A DNA stretch of 64,000 nucleotides from Blastococcus sp. TBT05-19. GTDB lineage: Bacteria > Actinomycetota > Actinomycetes > Mycobacteriales > Geodermatophilaceae. A model generated the notes under the pieces. That model worked only from the letters and a program-made list of their open reading frames with translations. It was not told the DNA's origin and did not search any database. This document shows, piece after piece, positions 18,234 through 27,397 of this stretch. Made by a program: the position numbers and the translations under genes. The stretch lies in assembly GCF_003319095.1 (NCBI RefSeq), contig NZ_QOHI01000001.1, positions 806,001-870,000 of the forward strand, read 5' to 3'. Numbering within the stretch: position 1 is the stretch's first letter; the number at the start of each line of letters is the position of its first letter.

Positions 18234-18935
18234 ATGGATCTCGTCCTCGTCCCCGGGTTCTGGCTCGACGCGTCGTCGTGGGACGACGTCGTCCCTCTGC
18301 TGGAGGCGGCCGGGCACCGCGTCCACGCGCTGACCCTGCCCGGTACGGAGTCGCCGGACGCCGACCGGTCGGGCATCGGGCTGCGCGACCACGTCGACGC
18401 CGTCGTCGCCGCGATCGACCGGCTGGACGGGCCGGTGGTGCTGGTCGGGCACTCCGGCGGCGGCTCGATCGCCCACGGAGCGGCCGACGCGCGCCCCGAC
18501 CGGGTGGCGCGGGTGGTCTACGTGGACAGCTGGCCGTTGGGCGACGGGGACTGCATCAACGCGGGCCTGCCGGTCGTGGACGGGGAGATCCCGCTGCCGG
18601 ACTGGTCGGTGTTCGGCGAGTCCGAGCTGCGCGGGCTCGACGCGGACGCCCGGGCCGCCTTCCGGGCCCGGGCGGTGCCGACGCCGGCCCGGGTGGCGAG
18701 CGACCCCCAGCGGCTGGGCGACGAGCGCCGGTACGACGTCCCGGTCACGGTCATCGCCTGCGAGTCCCCGAGCGCCGACCTGCGCGAGTGGATGGACGCG
18801 GGGGAGCAGCCCCTCGCCGAGCTCGCGAAGGTCCGCGACGTCACCTGGATCGACCTGCCGACCGGGCACTGGCCGCAGTTCACCGAGCCCGCGCGGCTCG
18901 GCCGGCTGATCGCCGACAGCGCCTCGAACGGCTGA
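18234..18935 (+). CDS. Alpha/beta hydrolase
   Basis: A 233-residue alpha/beta hydrolase of the esterase/EstC-like type. The first strand and oxyanion region is LVLVPGFWLDASSWDDVVPL. The nucleophile elbow is GHSGGG, with Ser near residue 81, and the catalytic His lies in LPTGHWPQFTEP close to the C-terminus. No signal peptide. It begins 44 nt after the DUF4386 stop and could share its transcript. Substrate unknown. Confidence 0.85.
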   Translation: MDLVLVPGFWLDASSWDDVVPLLEAAGHRVHALTLPGTESPDADRSGIGLRDHVDAVVAAIDRLDGPVVLVGHSGGGSIAHGAADARPDRVARVVYVDSWPLGDGDCINAGLPVVDGEIPLPDWSVFGESELRGLDADARAAFRARAVPTPARVASDPQRLGDERRYDVPVTVIACESPSADLREWMDAGEQPLAELAKVRDVTWIDLPTGHWPQFTEPARLGRLIADSASNG

Positions 18936-19043
18936 CCGGCGCCGGTCTTCCTCCGCCGTCCGGGTGAGCCGGTCGGCGCGGCGGGCCCCGGTCACCGATC
19001 ATGATCGGGTGAGCAACGGGAGCGGTCCGCGCCCCGGTCCCTC

Positions 19044-20567
19044 GTGACCGACGGCGACGGGACCCGGGACGGCGTGTGGCGCCGGCTCGCGACCCGGGCC
19101 GGGTGGATGCCCGGTGGACGCCTGGCGGTGCCGCTCGTCGTGGGCGTGGTGGTGGTCGCCAACATGATCGGTGTCGGCACCGTCGTGCTGCTGCTGATCG
19201 GCGTCCAGGACGGCAGCGCCACCTCCGCCCGGACCCCCGTGCTCTGGACCGCGGCCGGCTACCTCGTGCTGGCCTTCCCGCTCGGGGCCGTGGCCGGCCT
19301 GCGACGGCAGCGGGTCACCAACCACTGGCTGATGAGCGGCCGGGCGCCCAGCGGCGAGGAGGCCCGGCACGCGCTGCGGCTGCCGCTGGACACCGCGCTC
19401 ATCGCCGGCAGCGTGTGGTTCATCGGCGCGGTGCTGATGGGCGTGGTCTCCGCGTTCGTCTTCCCCGACCCACGGGTCGGCTGGCGGGTGGGCGTCGCGG
19501 TGGCCCTGGGTGGTGTCGCCACCGCGGGTGTCACCTACCTGCTGGTCGCCTGGGTGGCCCGAGCGGTCACCGCGCGGGCGCTGGCCGAGCACCCGCCGGC
19601 CGGCACGCTGGCCCTGGGTGTGCGCATCCGCCTGCTGCTCACCTGGGGGCTCACCAGCGGGGTCCCGATGCTCGGCGTCGTCCTGCTCTACGTCGACCCC
19701 AGCAACCCCGGCGGCCCGGGCAAGACCGCCGTCGTCTTCCTCGTGGTCGTCGCGCTGCTCGTCGGCGCGCTGGCCACGCTGCTCATCGCCCGCGCGGTGG
19801 GCGAGCCGCTGCGCGAGCTGCGGCGCGCCGTGCAGCAGGTCGGCTCCGGCGACTACGACGTCGACGTCGTGGTGGACGACGCCGGCGAGATCGGTCTGCT
19901 GCAGGAGGGCGTCAACTCCATGGCCGCGGGGCTCGCCGAGCGCGAGCGGCTGCGCGACCTGTTCGGCCGGCACGTCGGCACGACGGTGGCCCAGCGGGCG
20001 CTGGCCACGGGGGTGTCGCTGGGCGGCGAGGAGCGCACCGTCGCCGCGCTCTTCGTCGACATCGCCGGCTCCACCTCGCTGGTCCGCCGCACCGGACCGG
20101 AGCAGATGGTCGGCCTGCTCAACCGCTTCTTCGAGATCGTCGTCGACACCATCGAGGACGAGGGCGGGCTGGTGAACAAGTTCGAGGGCGACGCCGCGCT
20201 CTGCGTGTTCGGCGCCCCCGCCGACCACCCGGACCCGGCCGGCGCGGCGCTGCGGGCCGCGCGCCGCATCTGCGCCGCGGTCGCCGAGGCCGGGGAGGTC
20301 GACGTCGGCGTGGGTGTGGCCTGCGGCCCGGTGTGGGCCGGTCAGGTCGGTGCGGCCAGCCGCCTGGAGTACACCGTCATCGGTGACCCGGTGAACGAGG
20401 CCGCCCGGCTCACCGACCTGGCGAAGGACCACCCCGGGCGGGCGATGGCCAGCGAGTCCACCGTGCTGACCTCGGGTGGCGACGAGCGCGAGCACTGGAC
20501 CGCCGACGCCGAGGTGGAGCTCCGCGGCCGCGACGAGCCCACCCGCACCTGGGTCTTGGTTACTTAG
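19044..20567 (+). CDS. Membrane-bound class III adenylate/guanylate cyclase with HAMP domain
   Basis: A 507-residue receptor-type cyclase. The N-terminal half has about six membrane helices, then a HAMP linker (LIARAVGEPLRELRRAVQQV) at about residues 250-300, then a class III catalytic domain from about 330. Catalytic features include the metal-binding ALFVDIAGSTSLV, the FEGDAALCVFGAP strand, and EYTVIGDPVNEAARL with the transition-state Asn/Arg. This architecture matches the mycobacterial Rv1318c-Rv1320c group. The gene uses a GTG start. It likely makes cAMP in response to a membrane or pH signal. Confidence 0.92.
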   Translation: MTDGDGTRDGVWRRLATRAGWMPGGRLAVPLVVGVVVVANMIGVGTVVLLLIGVQDGSATSARTPVLWTAAGYLVLAFPLGAVAGLRRQRVTNHWLMSGRAPSGEEARHALRLPLDTALIAGSVWFIGAVLMGVVSAFVFPDPRVGWRVGVAVALGGVATAGVTYLLVAWVARAVTARALAEHPPAGTLALGVRIRLLLTWGLTSGVPMLGVVLLYVDPSNPGGPGKTAVVFLVVVALLVGALATLLIARAVGEPLRELRRAVQQVGSGDYDVDVVVDDAGEIGLLQEGVNSMAAGLAERERLRDLFGRHVGTTVAQRALATGVSLGGEERTVAALFVDIAGSTSLVRRTGPEQMVGLLNRFFEIVVDTIEDEGGLVNKFEGDAALCVFGAPADHPDPAGAALRAARRICAAVAEAGEVDVGVGVACGPVWAGQVGAASRLEYTVIGDPVNEAARLTDLAKDHPGRAMASESTVLTSGGDEREHWTADAEVELRGRDEPTRTWVLVT

Positions 20568-20601
20568 GTCCTGCCGAGCGGGGCCCGCTCGGCGCGACAC
20601 C

Positions 20602-21627
20602 TCAGGGGTGGGAGCGGACCACGACCAGCACGTCGTCGGCCTGCAGGGTGCCGATCAGGTGGTCGTCGAACCGCAGCGTGCGTCCGCTGCGGGTCACCGA
20701 CAGCACGATGTCGCGCAGCTGGCGCGGACCGAGCCCGACCTCGTCGGCGGTGACCGTGCGCTGGTGCAGGTCCAGGCCCTGCCCGCCGGTGACCAGGTCC
20801 TCGACCACGGCCACCACGCGCGGGGCGTCGGTCGACAGCCCCAGCAGCCGGCCCGAGGTCGCCGACGTGATGATGACGGTGTCGGCCCCGGACTGGCGGA
20901 GGAGGTTGGCGTTCTCCTCCTCCCGCACCGAGGTGGTGATCGGCACGCTCGGGTTGAGCTGGCGCACGGTGAGGGTGATCAGCACGGAGGCGTCGTCGCG
21001 GTTGGCGGCCACGATCACCGACCGGGCGCGCTCCACCGAGGCCCGGCGCAGCACCTCGGTGCGGCCGGCGTCGCCGACGATGCCGGTGAGCCCGAGCGAG
21101 TTGGCCTCGTCGATGGCGCCCGGGTCGGGGTCGACGACGACGATCTTGTCCGACGGCGTGCCGTTGGCCTGCAGCGAGCGGATGGCGCTGCGGCCCTTGG
21201 TGCCGTAGCCGCACACGATGACGTGCTGACGCAAGCGGGACCTCCAGCGACGGATGCGGAACTCCTCCCGCGAGCGCGTCGTGAGCGCCTCGAGGGTGGT
21301 TCCGATGAGGACGATGAGGAACAGCACGCGCAGCGGCGTGATGACGGCGAGGTTGATCAGCCGGGCCTGGTCGGTCACCGGCGTGATGTCGCCGTACCCG
21401 GTGGTGGAGAGGGTGACCGTCGCGTAGTACGCCGCGTCGAGCAGCGTCACCTCGCCGTCGACGTCGCGGTAGCCGTCGCGGTCGACGTAGACCAGCACGA
21501 CGGTGAGCACGAAGACGGAGAGCGCGAAGATCAGCCGCTGGCTCACCTGCCGGATCGGCGACGGCTCCTCGTGAGCGATCCGGACCCCGGTGTGCTCGGT
21601 CACCGGACCGTTCTCGGGCTCTGCCAC
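20602..21627 (-). CDS. Potassium channel protein with TrkA-N (RCK) domain
   Basis: A 341-residue two-helix K+ channel fused to a cytoplasmic RCK module. The selectivity filter TTGYGD is at residues 75-80, between hydrophobic segments at about 33-48 and 90-110. The Rossmann TrkA-N domain follows, with VIVCGYGTKGRSAIR and VVVDPDPGAIDEANSLGLTG; a TrkA-C-like tail ends the protein. It converges with the cyclase gene (35 nt between stops). Channel gating by NAD or a nucleotide is the family norm. Confidence 0.92.
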   Translation of the reverse strand: MAEPENGPVTEHTGVRIAHEEPSPIRQVSQRLIFALSVFVLTVVLVYVDRDGYRDVDGEVTLLDAAYYATVTLSTTGYGDITPVTDQARLINLAVITPLRVLFLIVLIGTTLEALTTRSREEFRIRRWRSRLRQHVIVCGYGTKGRSAIRSLQANGTPSDKIVVVDPDPGAIDEANSLGLTGIVGDAGRTEVLRRASVERARSVIVAANRDDASVLITLTVRQLNPSVPITTSVREEENANLLRQSGADTVIITSATSGRLLGLSTDAPRVVAVVEDLVTGGQGLDLHQRTVTADEVGLGPRQLRDIVLSVTRSGRTLRFDDHLIGTLQADDVLVVVRSHP

Positions 21628-21713
21628 GACGGCGACCCTAGAGCGCGCGGGGCCCGACTGCGCGTCGCCGCACCCGAGCGGGGGATGCGGCGACGCGCGG
21701 TCGGGGGGGCGGA

Positions 21714-23459
21714 TCAGCCCTCGGTCACGGCCTCCCGCTCGCGGGCGGCCAGCTCACGCTTGAGCACCTTGCCGGCCGCCGACACCGGGATGGCGTCGAT
21801 GAACCGGACGTCGCGCAGCCGCTTGTACGGGGTGACCTTGTCGTTCACCGCGGTCATCACCGACTCCGCGGTGAGCGCGGCGCCGTCGGCGTCGTCCTTG
21901 CGCACGACGTAGGCGATCGGCAGTTCGCCGGCCTCCTCGTCGGGCCGCCCGACGACGGCCGCGCCCCCGACGCCCGGCACGGCGAAGAGGATCTCCTCGA
22001 GCTCGCGCGGGAACACGTTGTAGCCCTTGTAGAGCAGCATGTCCTTGGTGCGGTCGACGATCGAGAGGTAGCCGTCCTCGTCGAGGATCCCGACGTCACC
22101 GGAGTGGAACCAGCCGTCGGCGTCGATCGCCTCCGCGGTGGCGTCCGGGCGGTGCGCGTACCCGCGCATCACCTGGGGGCCGCGGATGCAGACCTCGCCG
22201 CGCTCGCCGGGCGGCAGCGGGTCGCCGCCGCCGAGCGGCCGGATGGAGATCTCGGTGTCGAAGACCGGGACGCCCACGGTGCCGGGCTTGCGCGTGCCGG
22301 ACCGGAACGACGGGGCCCCGGTCGCCTGCATCGTGACCTCGGTGAGCCCGTAGCCCTCGCCGATGGTGGCGTTGGGCATCAGCGTCGCCATCTTGTCGAT
22401 CAGCGACTTGGCCAGGGGCGCGGCGCCGCTGGTGACCCCGCGGACGTGCGAGAGGTCGGCCTCGGCGAACCCGGGCACCTGCAGCAGCGCCACGAAGACC
22501 GGCGGCGCGCCGCCGATGGCGGTGACCTCGTACTTCACCATGTCCTCGACGTACTTCACCGGGTCGAAGCGCATGTGGATGACGGTCATCGTGCCGCCCA
22601 TGACCATGCCGTTGAGGTAGCCGATCGCCCCCATCGCGTGGAACCACGGGGTGAGGTTGATGATCCGGGCCTCGCCGAGCCGGGTGGCGATCTCCTCCTC
22701 GCCGAGCACCTGGCGCATGGTCACGTCGCCGTGCTCGTCGAGCTCCGGCAGCGAGCCGGAGGTCCAGCAGCCCGACTGCAGCACGTTGGTGACGACGTTG
22801 CGGTGCGGCAGCTCCACGCCCTTGCTGACGCCGGTGGTGCCGCCGGTGTAGGCCAGGTGGGCGAGGGCCTCGGCCGGGTCGAGGTCGGCGTCCAGGTGCC
22901 GGTCGGTGGGGTCGCCGGCGAGCAGGTCGGCCAGGTCGACGTCGCTGTCCTCCAGGCCGTCGAGCCGGGCGGCGAAGTCGAGGATGTGCGCCTCGCCGGT
23001 CACGACGACGGTGCGCACCGGGGTCTGCTCCAGCGCGCCGCGCACGAAGGGGAGCACCTGGTCCCAGGTGACCAGCACGGTCGCGCCGGCGTCGGTCAGC
23101 TGGGCGGCCAGGTCGGCGGCCGGCAGCAGCGGGTTCGTGGGCGAGAACGTCGCGCCGGACAGCATGATCCCGTAGTAGAGCGGCGGGTACTGGCGGCAGT
23201 TGGGGATGTGCACCGCGACGACGTCGCCGGGGCCCACGCCGGAGTCGGCGAGCCAGCCCGCGACCGCGTGCGCGCGCGCACCCATCTCGGTGAAGGTCAG
23301 CGGGACGTCGTGGTCGATGAACGCCGTCCGGTCGCCCCATCGGCGCACCGCTGCCCGCAGGATCGACCCCACCGGGACGCTGGGGTAGTCCAGCGACCGG
23401 GGGAGCCCGGGCGGCCAGCTGGCCGCTGCCGGTGCCGGGGCGGACTGCACGGTGGTCAT
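21714..23459 (-). CDS. Long-chain fatty-acid--CoA ligase family (AMP-binding)
   Basis: A 581-residue ANL-superfamily acyl-CoA ligase. The P-loop is YTGGTTGVSKGVELPHRN. The adenine motif is GEGYGLTEVT, followed by the hinge region DGWFHSGDVGILDEDGYL, and the C-terminal catalytic lysine is in PVSAAGKVLKREL. It activates a carboxylic acid via an acyl-adenylate. Together with the second ligase, two acyl-CoA dehydrogenases and the hydratase, it forms an acyl-CoA catabolic neighbourhood. Acid specificity cannot be read. Divergent from the patatin-like gene. Confidence 0.9.
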   Translation of the reverse strand: MTTVQSAPAPAAASWPPGLPRSLDYPSVPVGSILRAAVRRWGDRTAFIDHDVPLTFTEMGARAHAVAGWLADSGVGPGDVVAVHIPNCRQYPPLYYGIMLSGATFSPTNPLLPAADLAAQLTDAGATVLVTWDQVLPFVRGALEQTPVRTVVVTGEAHILDFAARLDGLEDSDVDLADLLAGDPTDRHLDADLDPAEALAHLAYTGGTTGVSKGVELPHRNVVTNVLQSGCWTSGSLPELDEHGDVTMRQVLGEEEIATRLGEARIINLTPWFHAMGAIGYLNGMVMGGTMTVIHMRFDPVKYVEDMVKYEVTAIGGAPPVFVALLQVPGFAEADLSHVRGVTSGAAPLAKSLIDKMATLMPNATIGEGYGLTEVTMQATGAPSFRSGTRKPGTVGVPVFDTEISIRPLGGGDPLPPGERGEVCIRGPQVMRGYAHRPDATAEAIDADGWFHSGDVGILDEDGYLSIVDRTKDMLLYKGYNVFPRELEEILFAVPGVGGAAVVGRPDEEAGELPIAYVVRKDDADGAALTAESVMTAVNDKVTPYKRLRDVRFIDAIPVSAAGKVLKRELAAREREAVTEG

Positions 23460-23559
23460 GCGTTTCCTCTCGTCGGAGACATCGGCACACAGCGTGGCCC
23501 ACGTCACACGCGCTGTCGAGGGTCTGTGCACCGGTCGGGGGTCTGTGAGGATGGCGCCC

Positions 23560-24411
23560 ATGAGCGACCAGCGCACCGCCCTCGTGCTCGGCGGCGGCGG
23601 CATCACCGGCATCGCCTGGGAGATCGGCGTGCTCGCCGGTCTGGCCGAGGCGGGCATCGACCTGACCGGCGCCGACCTCGTCGTCGGCACCTCGGCCGGG
23701 TCCGTCGTGGGAGCGCAGGTGACCAGCGGGGCGCCGCTGGAGGAGATGTACGGCCGCCAGCTCGAGCCGCCGGCGCAGGAGAAGGTCGCCCGGGTCGGCC
23801 GCGGCACGCTGGCGCGCTACGCCTGGGCGATGCTGACCAGCCGGGGCCGCGACGTGGAGTTCCGCCGCCGGATCGGCGCGCTGGCCCTCGCCGCCGAGAA
23901 GGCGGGCCTCACGCCCACCGAGCAGGAGCGGCTCGACGTCATCGGTTCCCGCCTGGTCGGGAAGGACTGGCCCGAGCGGAACCTGACGATCACCGCCGTC
24001 GACGCCGCCACCGGCGAGTTCCGCACCTTCGACCGCGACTCCGGGGTGCCGCTGCTGCAGGCGGTCGCGGCCAGCTGCGCCGTCCCCGGCGTCTACCCGC
24101 CGGTGACCATCGAGGGACGGCGCTACGTCGACGGCGGCATGCGGTCGGCGGCCAACGCCGACCTCGCGCACGGCTACGACCGGCTCGTGGTGCTCGCGCC
24201 CATCCCGCGCGGCGTCGGTCCGCTGGCCAGCGTGGACGCGCAGGTCTCCGGGATGGTGTCGCGGGTCGCCGTCGTCGCCCCCGACCAGGCCAGCCGGACG
24301 GCGATCGGCCGCAACGTCCTCGACCCCGCCGCCCGGGAGCCCGCCGCGCGGGCCGGGCGGGCGCAGGCGGCCGAGGCCGTCGCCCGCGTCGCGGACGTCT
24401 GGGCCGGCTGA
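23560..24411 (+). CDS. Patatin-like phospholipase
   Basis: A 283-residue patatin-domain lipid hydrolase. The oxyanion loop GGGGITG is near the N-terminus, the nucleophile elbow is GTSAGS, and the catalytic Asp is in VDGGM, giving the Ser-Asp dyad. ATG 23560 is preferred over 23551 because GAGG lies about 8 nt before it. No signal peptide, so a cytoplasmic enzyme is likely. It is flanked by two acyl-CoA ligases on the opposite strand, so released fatty acids could be activated by neighbouring products (inference). Confidence 0.88.
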   Translation: MSDQRTALVLGGGGITGIAWEIGVLAGLAEAGIDLTGADLVVGTSAGSVVGAQVTSGAPLEEMYGRQLEPPAQEKVARVGRGTLARYAWAMLTSRGRDVEFRRRIGALALAAEKAGLTPTEQERLDVIGSRLVGKDWPERNLTITAVDAATGEFRTFDRDSGVPLLQAVAASCAVPGVYPPVTIEGRRYVDGGMRSAANADLAHGYDRLVVLAPIPRGVGPLASVDAQVSGMVSRVAVVAPDQASRTAIGRNVLDPAAREPAARAGRAQAAEAVARVADVWAG

Positions 24412-24425
24412 CCCCGCGCGGGGGC

Positions 24426-26021
24426 TCAGACCACCGGCTCCGCGACCAGCGAGCCGGCCGAGTGCTCCTGGCGCAGCGAGGTCTTGAGCACCTTGCCGCT
24501 GGGGTTGCGGGGGAGCGCCCCGACGATCGAGTACTCGCGCGGGTTCTTGTAGCGGGCCAGCCGCTCCTGGCACCAGGCGCCCAGCTCCTCGGCGGTGGGC
24601 GGGTCGGCCGCGTCCCGCGGGGCCACGACTGCCAGCGGGGCCTCGCCGTACCGGGTGTCGGGGACGCCGATGAGCGCGACCTCGCCGACCTTGGGGTGCG
24701 CGGCGAGCACGTCCTCGACCTCGGCGCAGTAGATGTTCTCGCCGCCGGAGATGATCATGTCCTTCTTGCGGTCGACGACGTAGAAGTAGCCGTCCTCGTC
24801 CTGCCGCACGAGGTCGCCGGAGTGGAACCAGCCACCGTCGAAGGCCTCCGCCGTGGCCTCCGGCTTGCCCCAGTACTCCTTCATGACCATCGGGCTGCGG
24901 TAGACGATCTCGCCGACCTCGCCCCGGGCGACGTCCTGCATGGCCTCGTCGACGACGCGCACCTCGACGTTGAGGATCGGCGTCCCGACCGAGCCGATCT
25001 TGCGCACGGAGTCCTCGCCGCGCAGCAGGCAGGTCACGGGTGAGCACTCGGTCTGCCCGAAGGCGGTGACCACCTCCGCCTGCGGGAACGTGTCGATGAG
25101 GGCGCGCAGGAGCGTGGTGGACGCCGGTGCCGCCCCCCAGGAGACCCTTCGCAGGCAGGAGAGGTCGCGGTCGGCGATGCCGGGCACGGCGACCACCGCG
25201 GCCCACATCGCCGGCACCAGGAAGATGCTGGAGATCCGTTCCCGCTCGATGAGGTCGAGGGTCTCGACCGGGTCGAACCCGCCCGACCTCAGGATCACGT
25301 TCGTGCCGCCGAGCAGCAGCGGTGGCAGCCCACCGGCCAGCCCGGCGATGTGGAACAGCGGCGCACCCGGTGCGCCGACCCGGTCGTCGGGATCCCAGCC
25401 CAGCGTCGTGATCTGGCTGAAGCAGTGCATCACCAGGTTGCGGTGGGTGAGCACGGCGCCCTTGGGGCGGCCGGTCGTGCCGGAGGTGTACATGATGAAC
25501 GCCGGCTCGTCCTCGTCGACGACGACGTCGAGCGGCTCGTCGCCGGCCGCGGCGAGCGCCTCCTCGTAGGGCTCGCTGCCCGGCCCGGCCGTGCCGCCGC
25601 CGATGACCAGGACGGTCCTCACCCCCGGGGCCTGCTCGCGCGCCTTCTCGGCCACCGGGGCCAGCGCGGTGTCGACCACCAGGGCGACGGCGCCGGAGTC
25701 GGTGAGCGCGTAGGCGACCTCGTCGGCGACCAGCCGGAAGTTCACCGGCACGACCACCGCGCCGAGCCGCACGCCGGCGAGGTAGGACTCCCACGCCTCC
25801 ATGCCGTTGAGCGCCAGCACCGCCACCCGGTCGCCGGTGCGCACGCCGCGCTGCTGCAGGGCGCGGGCGAGGCGGGTGACGCGCTCGTCGAGCTCGGCGT
25901 AGCTGCGGCCGGCCCCGTCGAAGCGCAGCGCCGCGACGCCGGGGGTGGTGCGCGCGTGCCGGGCCAGCTGGTCGCTCATGGTCATGCCCCGGCCCTGCAG
26001 GGTGGGGACGGCAACGCTCAC
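24426..26021 (-). CDS. AMP-dependent acyl-CoA synthetase
   Basis: A 531-residue acyl-CoA synthetase. The P-loop is MYTSGTTGRPKGAVLTHRN. The TAFGQTECSP adenine motif, the HSGDLVRQDEDGYFY hinge strand and the C-terminal NPSGKVLKTSLR lysine are present, so all catalytic motifs are intact. GTG 26021 is chosen because GAGGAG precedes it by a normal spacing. It is divergent to the acyl-CoA dehydrogenase operon, with an inverted repeat in the gap. It probably supplies the acyl-CoA that those dehydrogenases oxidise. Confidence 0.9.
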   Translation of the reverse strand: MSVAVPTLQGRGMTMSDQLARHARTTPGVAALRFDGAGRSYAELDERVTRLARALQQRGVRTGDRVAVLALNGMEAWESYLAGVRLGAVVVPVNFRLVADEVAYALTDSGAVALVVDTALAPVAEKAREQAPGVRTVLVIGGGTAGPGSEPYEEALAAAGDEPLDVVVDEDEPAFIMYTSGTTGRPKGAVLTHRNLVMHCFSQITTLGWDPDDRVGAPGAPLFHIAGLAGGLPPLLLGGTNVILRSGGFDPVETLDLIERERISSIFLVPAMWAAVVAVPGIADRDLSCLRRVSWGAAPASTTLLRALIDTFPQAEVVTAFGQTECSPVTCLLRGEDSVRKIGSVGTPILNVEVRVVDEAMQDVARGEVGEIVYRSPMVMKEYWGKPEATAEAFDGGWFHSGDLVRQDEDGYFYVVDRKKDMIISGGENIYCAEVEDVLAAHPKVGEVALIGVPDTRYGEAPLAVVAPRDAADPPTAEELGAWCQERLARYKNPREYSIVGALPRNPSGKVLKTSLRQEHSAGSLVAEPVV

Positions 26022-26082
26022 GGCTTCTCCTCGGCCTCGCCCGGATGTGACCTGCGTCATGCTGGCGGGGGTGAGGAGCGTC

Positions 26083-26116
26083 GGTCAACCGGGGTCATTC
26101 ACGGTGCTCGTTGACC
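26083..26116. promoter_or_regulatory. Inverted repeat in the divergent acyl-CoA promoter
   Basis: GGTCAAC (26083-26089) and GTTGACC (26110-26116) are exact inverted copies 20 nt apart, between the acyl-CoA synthetase and acyl-CoA dehydrogenase genes. The right arm contains a TTGACC that could be a -35 for the plus-strand operon. A likely operator for a regulator encoded elsewhere. Confidence 0.45.
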
Positions 26117-26176
26117 CGTCGGAGGAACGGCTGACACGCTGCGGTGCGTCCCGCTCACCGACGAGAGGCGCCGCCC

Positions 26177-27397
26177 GTGGACTTCGACGACAGCCCCGAC
26201 GAAGCCGCCTACCGGTCGCGCGTGCGGGCGGCCCTGGAGGAGCACGCGGACGAGCTGCTGCGGCTGGCCCCGGGCCAGGAGTCCGTGGACGCCCGCATGC
26301 AGGAGGCCGAGATGCGGCGCACCCAGCGGGTCCTCCACGAGGCGGGGCTGGTCGGCGTGACCTGGCCACGGGAGTACGGCGGCCAGGGCGGAACGCTCCT
26401 GCAGCAGGCGATCGTGGCGCAGGAGCTGGCCCGCTTCCGGGTGCCGGCCCTGATCAACCACATCGGCATGGGCATGTGCGGCCCGACGGTCATCGCCCAC
26501 GGCAGCGCCGACCAGCGCGACCGCTACCTGGCCCGGCTGCTGCGCGCCGACGACGTCTGGTGCCAGCTGTTCAGCGAGCCGGCCTCGGGCTCGGACCTGG
26601 CCGCCCTGCGCACCACCGCCGTCCGCGACGGCGACGACTGGGTCGTCAACGGGCAGAAGGTGTGGACGACGCTGGCGCACGTCTCCGACTACGGGATCCT
26701 GCTCACCCGCACCGACCCCGACCGGCCCAAGCACGCCGGCCTCACGATGTTCGTCGTCGACATGCACGCCCCCGGGGTCACGGTGCGGCCGCTGCGGCAG
26801 ATGGGCGGGCAGTCGGACTTCAACGAGGTCTTCTTCGACGACGTCCGCATCCCCGACGCGGAGCGGCTGGGCGAACCCGGCGAGGGCTGGCGGGTCGCGC
26901 TGACCACGCTGATGAACGAGCGGGTGACCATCGGCGGCGCGGGGACCGCCATCGGCGCGCCGGTGGAGGAGTTCGCGCGGCACGCGGGGGAGCGGCTGCC
27001 CGCGCTCGACCCGGACCGGCAGGTGCTGGCCCGGCAGGCCGTCGGCCGCGCCGTGGTCGCCGCGCTGGGTGCCCGCTACACCGGCTACCGGCGGCTGACC
27101 GTGCTCAGCCAGGGCGGGATCCCGGGGCCCGAGGCCAGCGCCGGCAAGCTCGCCGGCACCGAGGCCGCGCAGCTGATGGCCGACGCCGGGGTCCGCCTGC
27201 TCGGCGACGAGGCGGTCTACGCCGCTACCGCCGACGGCGACGACCGCTGGCAGCGCACCCAGTCGTGGCTGCCCGGCATCTCGATCGCCGGCGGCACCGA
27301 CCAGGTGCTCCGCAACATCCTCGGCGAGCGGGTCCTGGGCCTGCCGCCAGAACCCCGCCTCGACAAGACCGCGCCCTTCTCGGGAGGACGGCGGTGA
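26177..27397 (+). CDS. Acyl-CoA dehydrogenase family protein
   Basis: A 406-residue FAD-dependent acyl-CoA dehydrogenase. Family motifs are EPASGSDLAALRTTA with the flavin-contacting serines, WVVNGQKVWTTLAHVSDYGI in the middle beta domain, and the C-terminal GGTDQVLRNILGERVLGLP. The length is complete. GTG 26177 follows an AGAGG site. Its stop overlaps the start of the next dehydrogenase by 4 nt; such pairs often form heterodimers, as in steroid side-chain degradation (FadE pairs). The specific substrate is unknown. Confidence 0.9.
   Translation: MDFDDSPDEAAYRSRVRAALEEHADELLRLAPGQESVDARMQEAEMRRTQRVLHEAGLVGVTWPREYGGQGGTLLQQAIVAQELARFRVPALINHIGMGMCGPTVIAHGSADQRDRYLARLLRADDVWCQLFSEPASGSDLAALRTTAVRDGDDWVVNGQKVWTTLAHVSDYGILLTRTDPDRPKHAGLTMFVVDMHAPGVTVRPLRQMGGQSDFNEVFFDDVRIPDAERLGEPGEGWRVALTTLMNERVTIGGAGTAIGAPVEEFARHAGERLPALDPDRQVLARQAVGRAVVAALGARYTGYRRLTVLSQGGIPGPEASAGKLAGTEAAQLMADAGVRLLGDEAVYAATADGDDRWQRTQSWLPGISIAGGTDQVLRNILGERVLGLPPEPRLDKTAPFSGGRR

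Noticed and set aside
23489..23516. ACAGCG-n16-CGCTGT inverted repeat between an acyl-CoA ligase and the patatin gene as an operator
   Set aside because: Arms of 6 bp separated by 16 nt in a GC-rich gap are weak; such pairs occur by chance, so it was not listed as a feature.
22104..25043. A 979-codon open frame on the plus strand
   Set aside because: It runs antisense to two acyl-CoA ligases and across the patatin gene in the wrong frame; a third-codon-position GC bias artefact.
22096..26088. A 1330-codon open frame on the minus strand
   Set aside because: It is an out-of-phase shadow of the acyl-CoA ligase genes. Its translation is Arg/Ala/Gly-rich with no domain pattern, whereas the correct frames carry full catalytic motifs.
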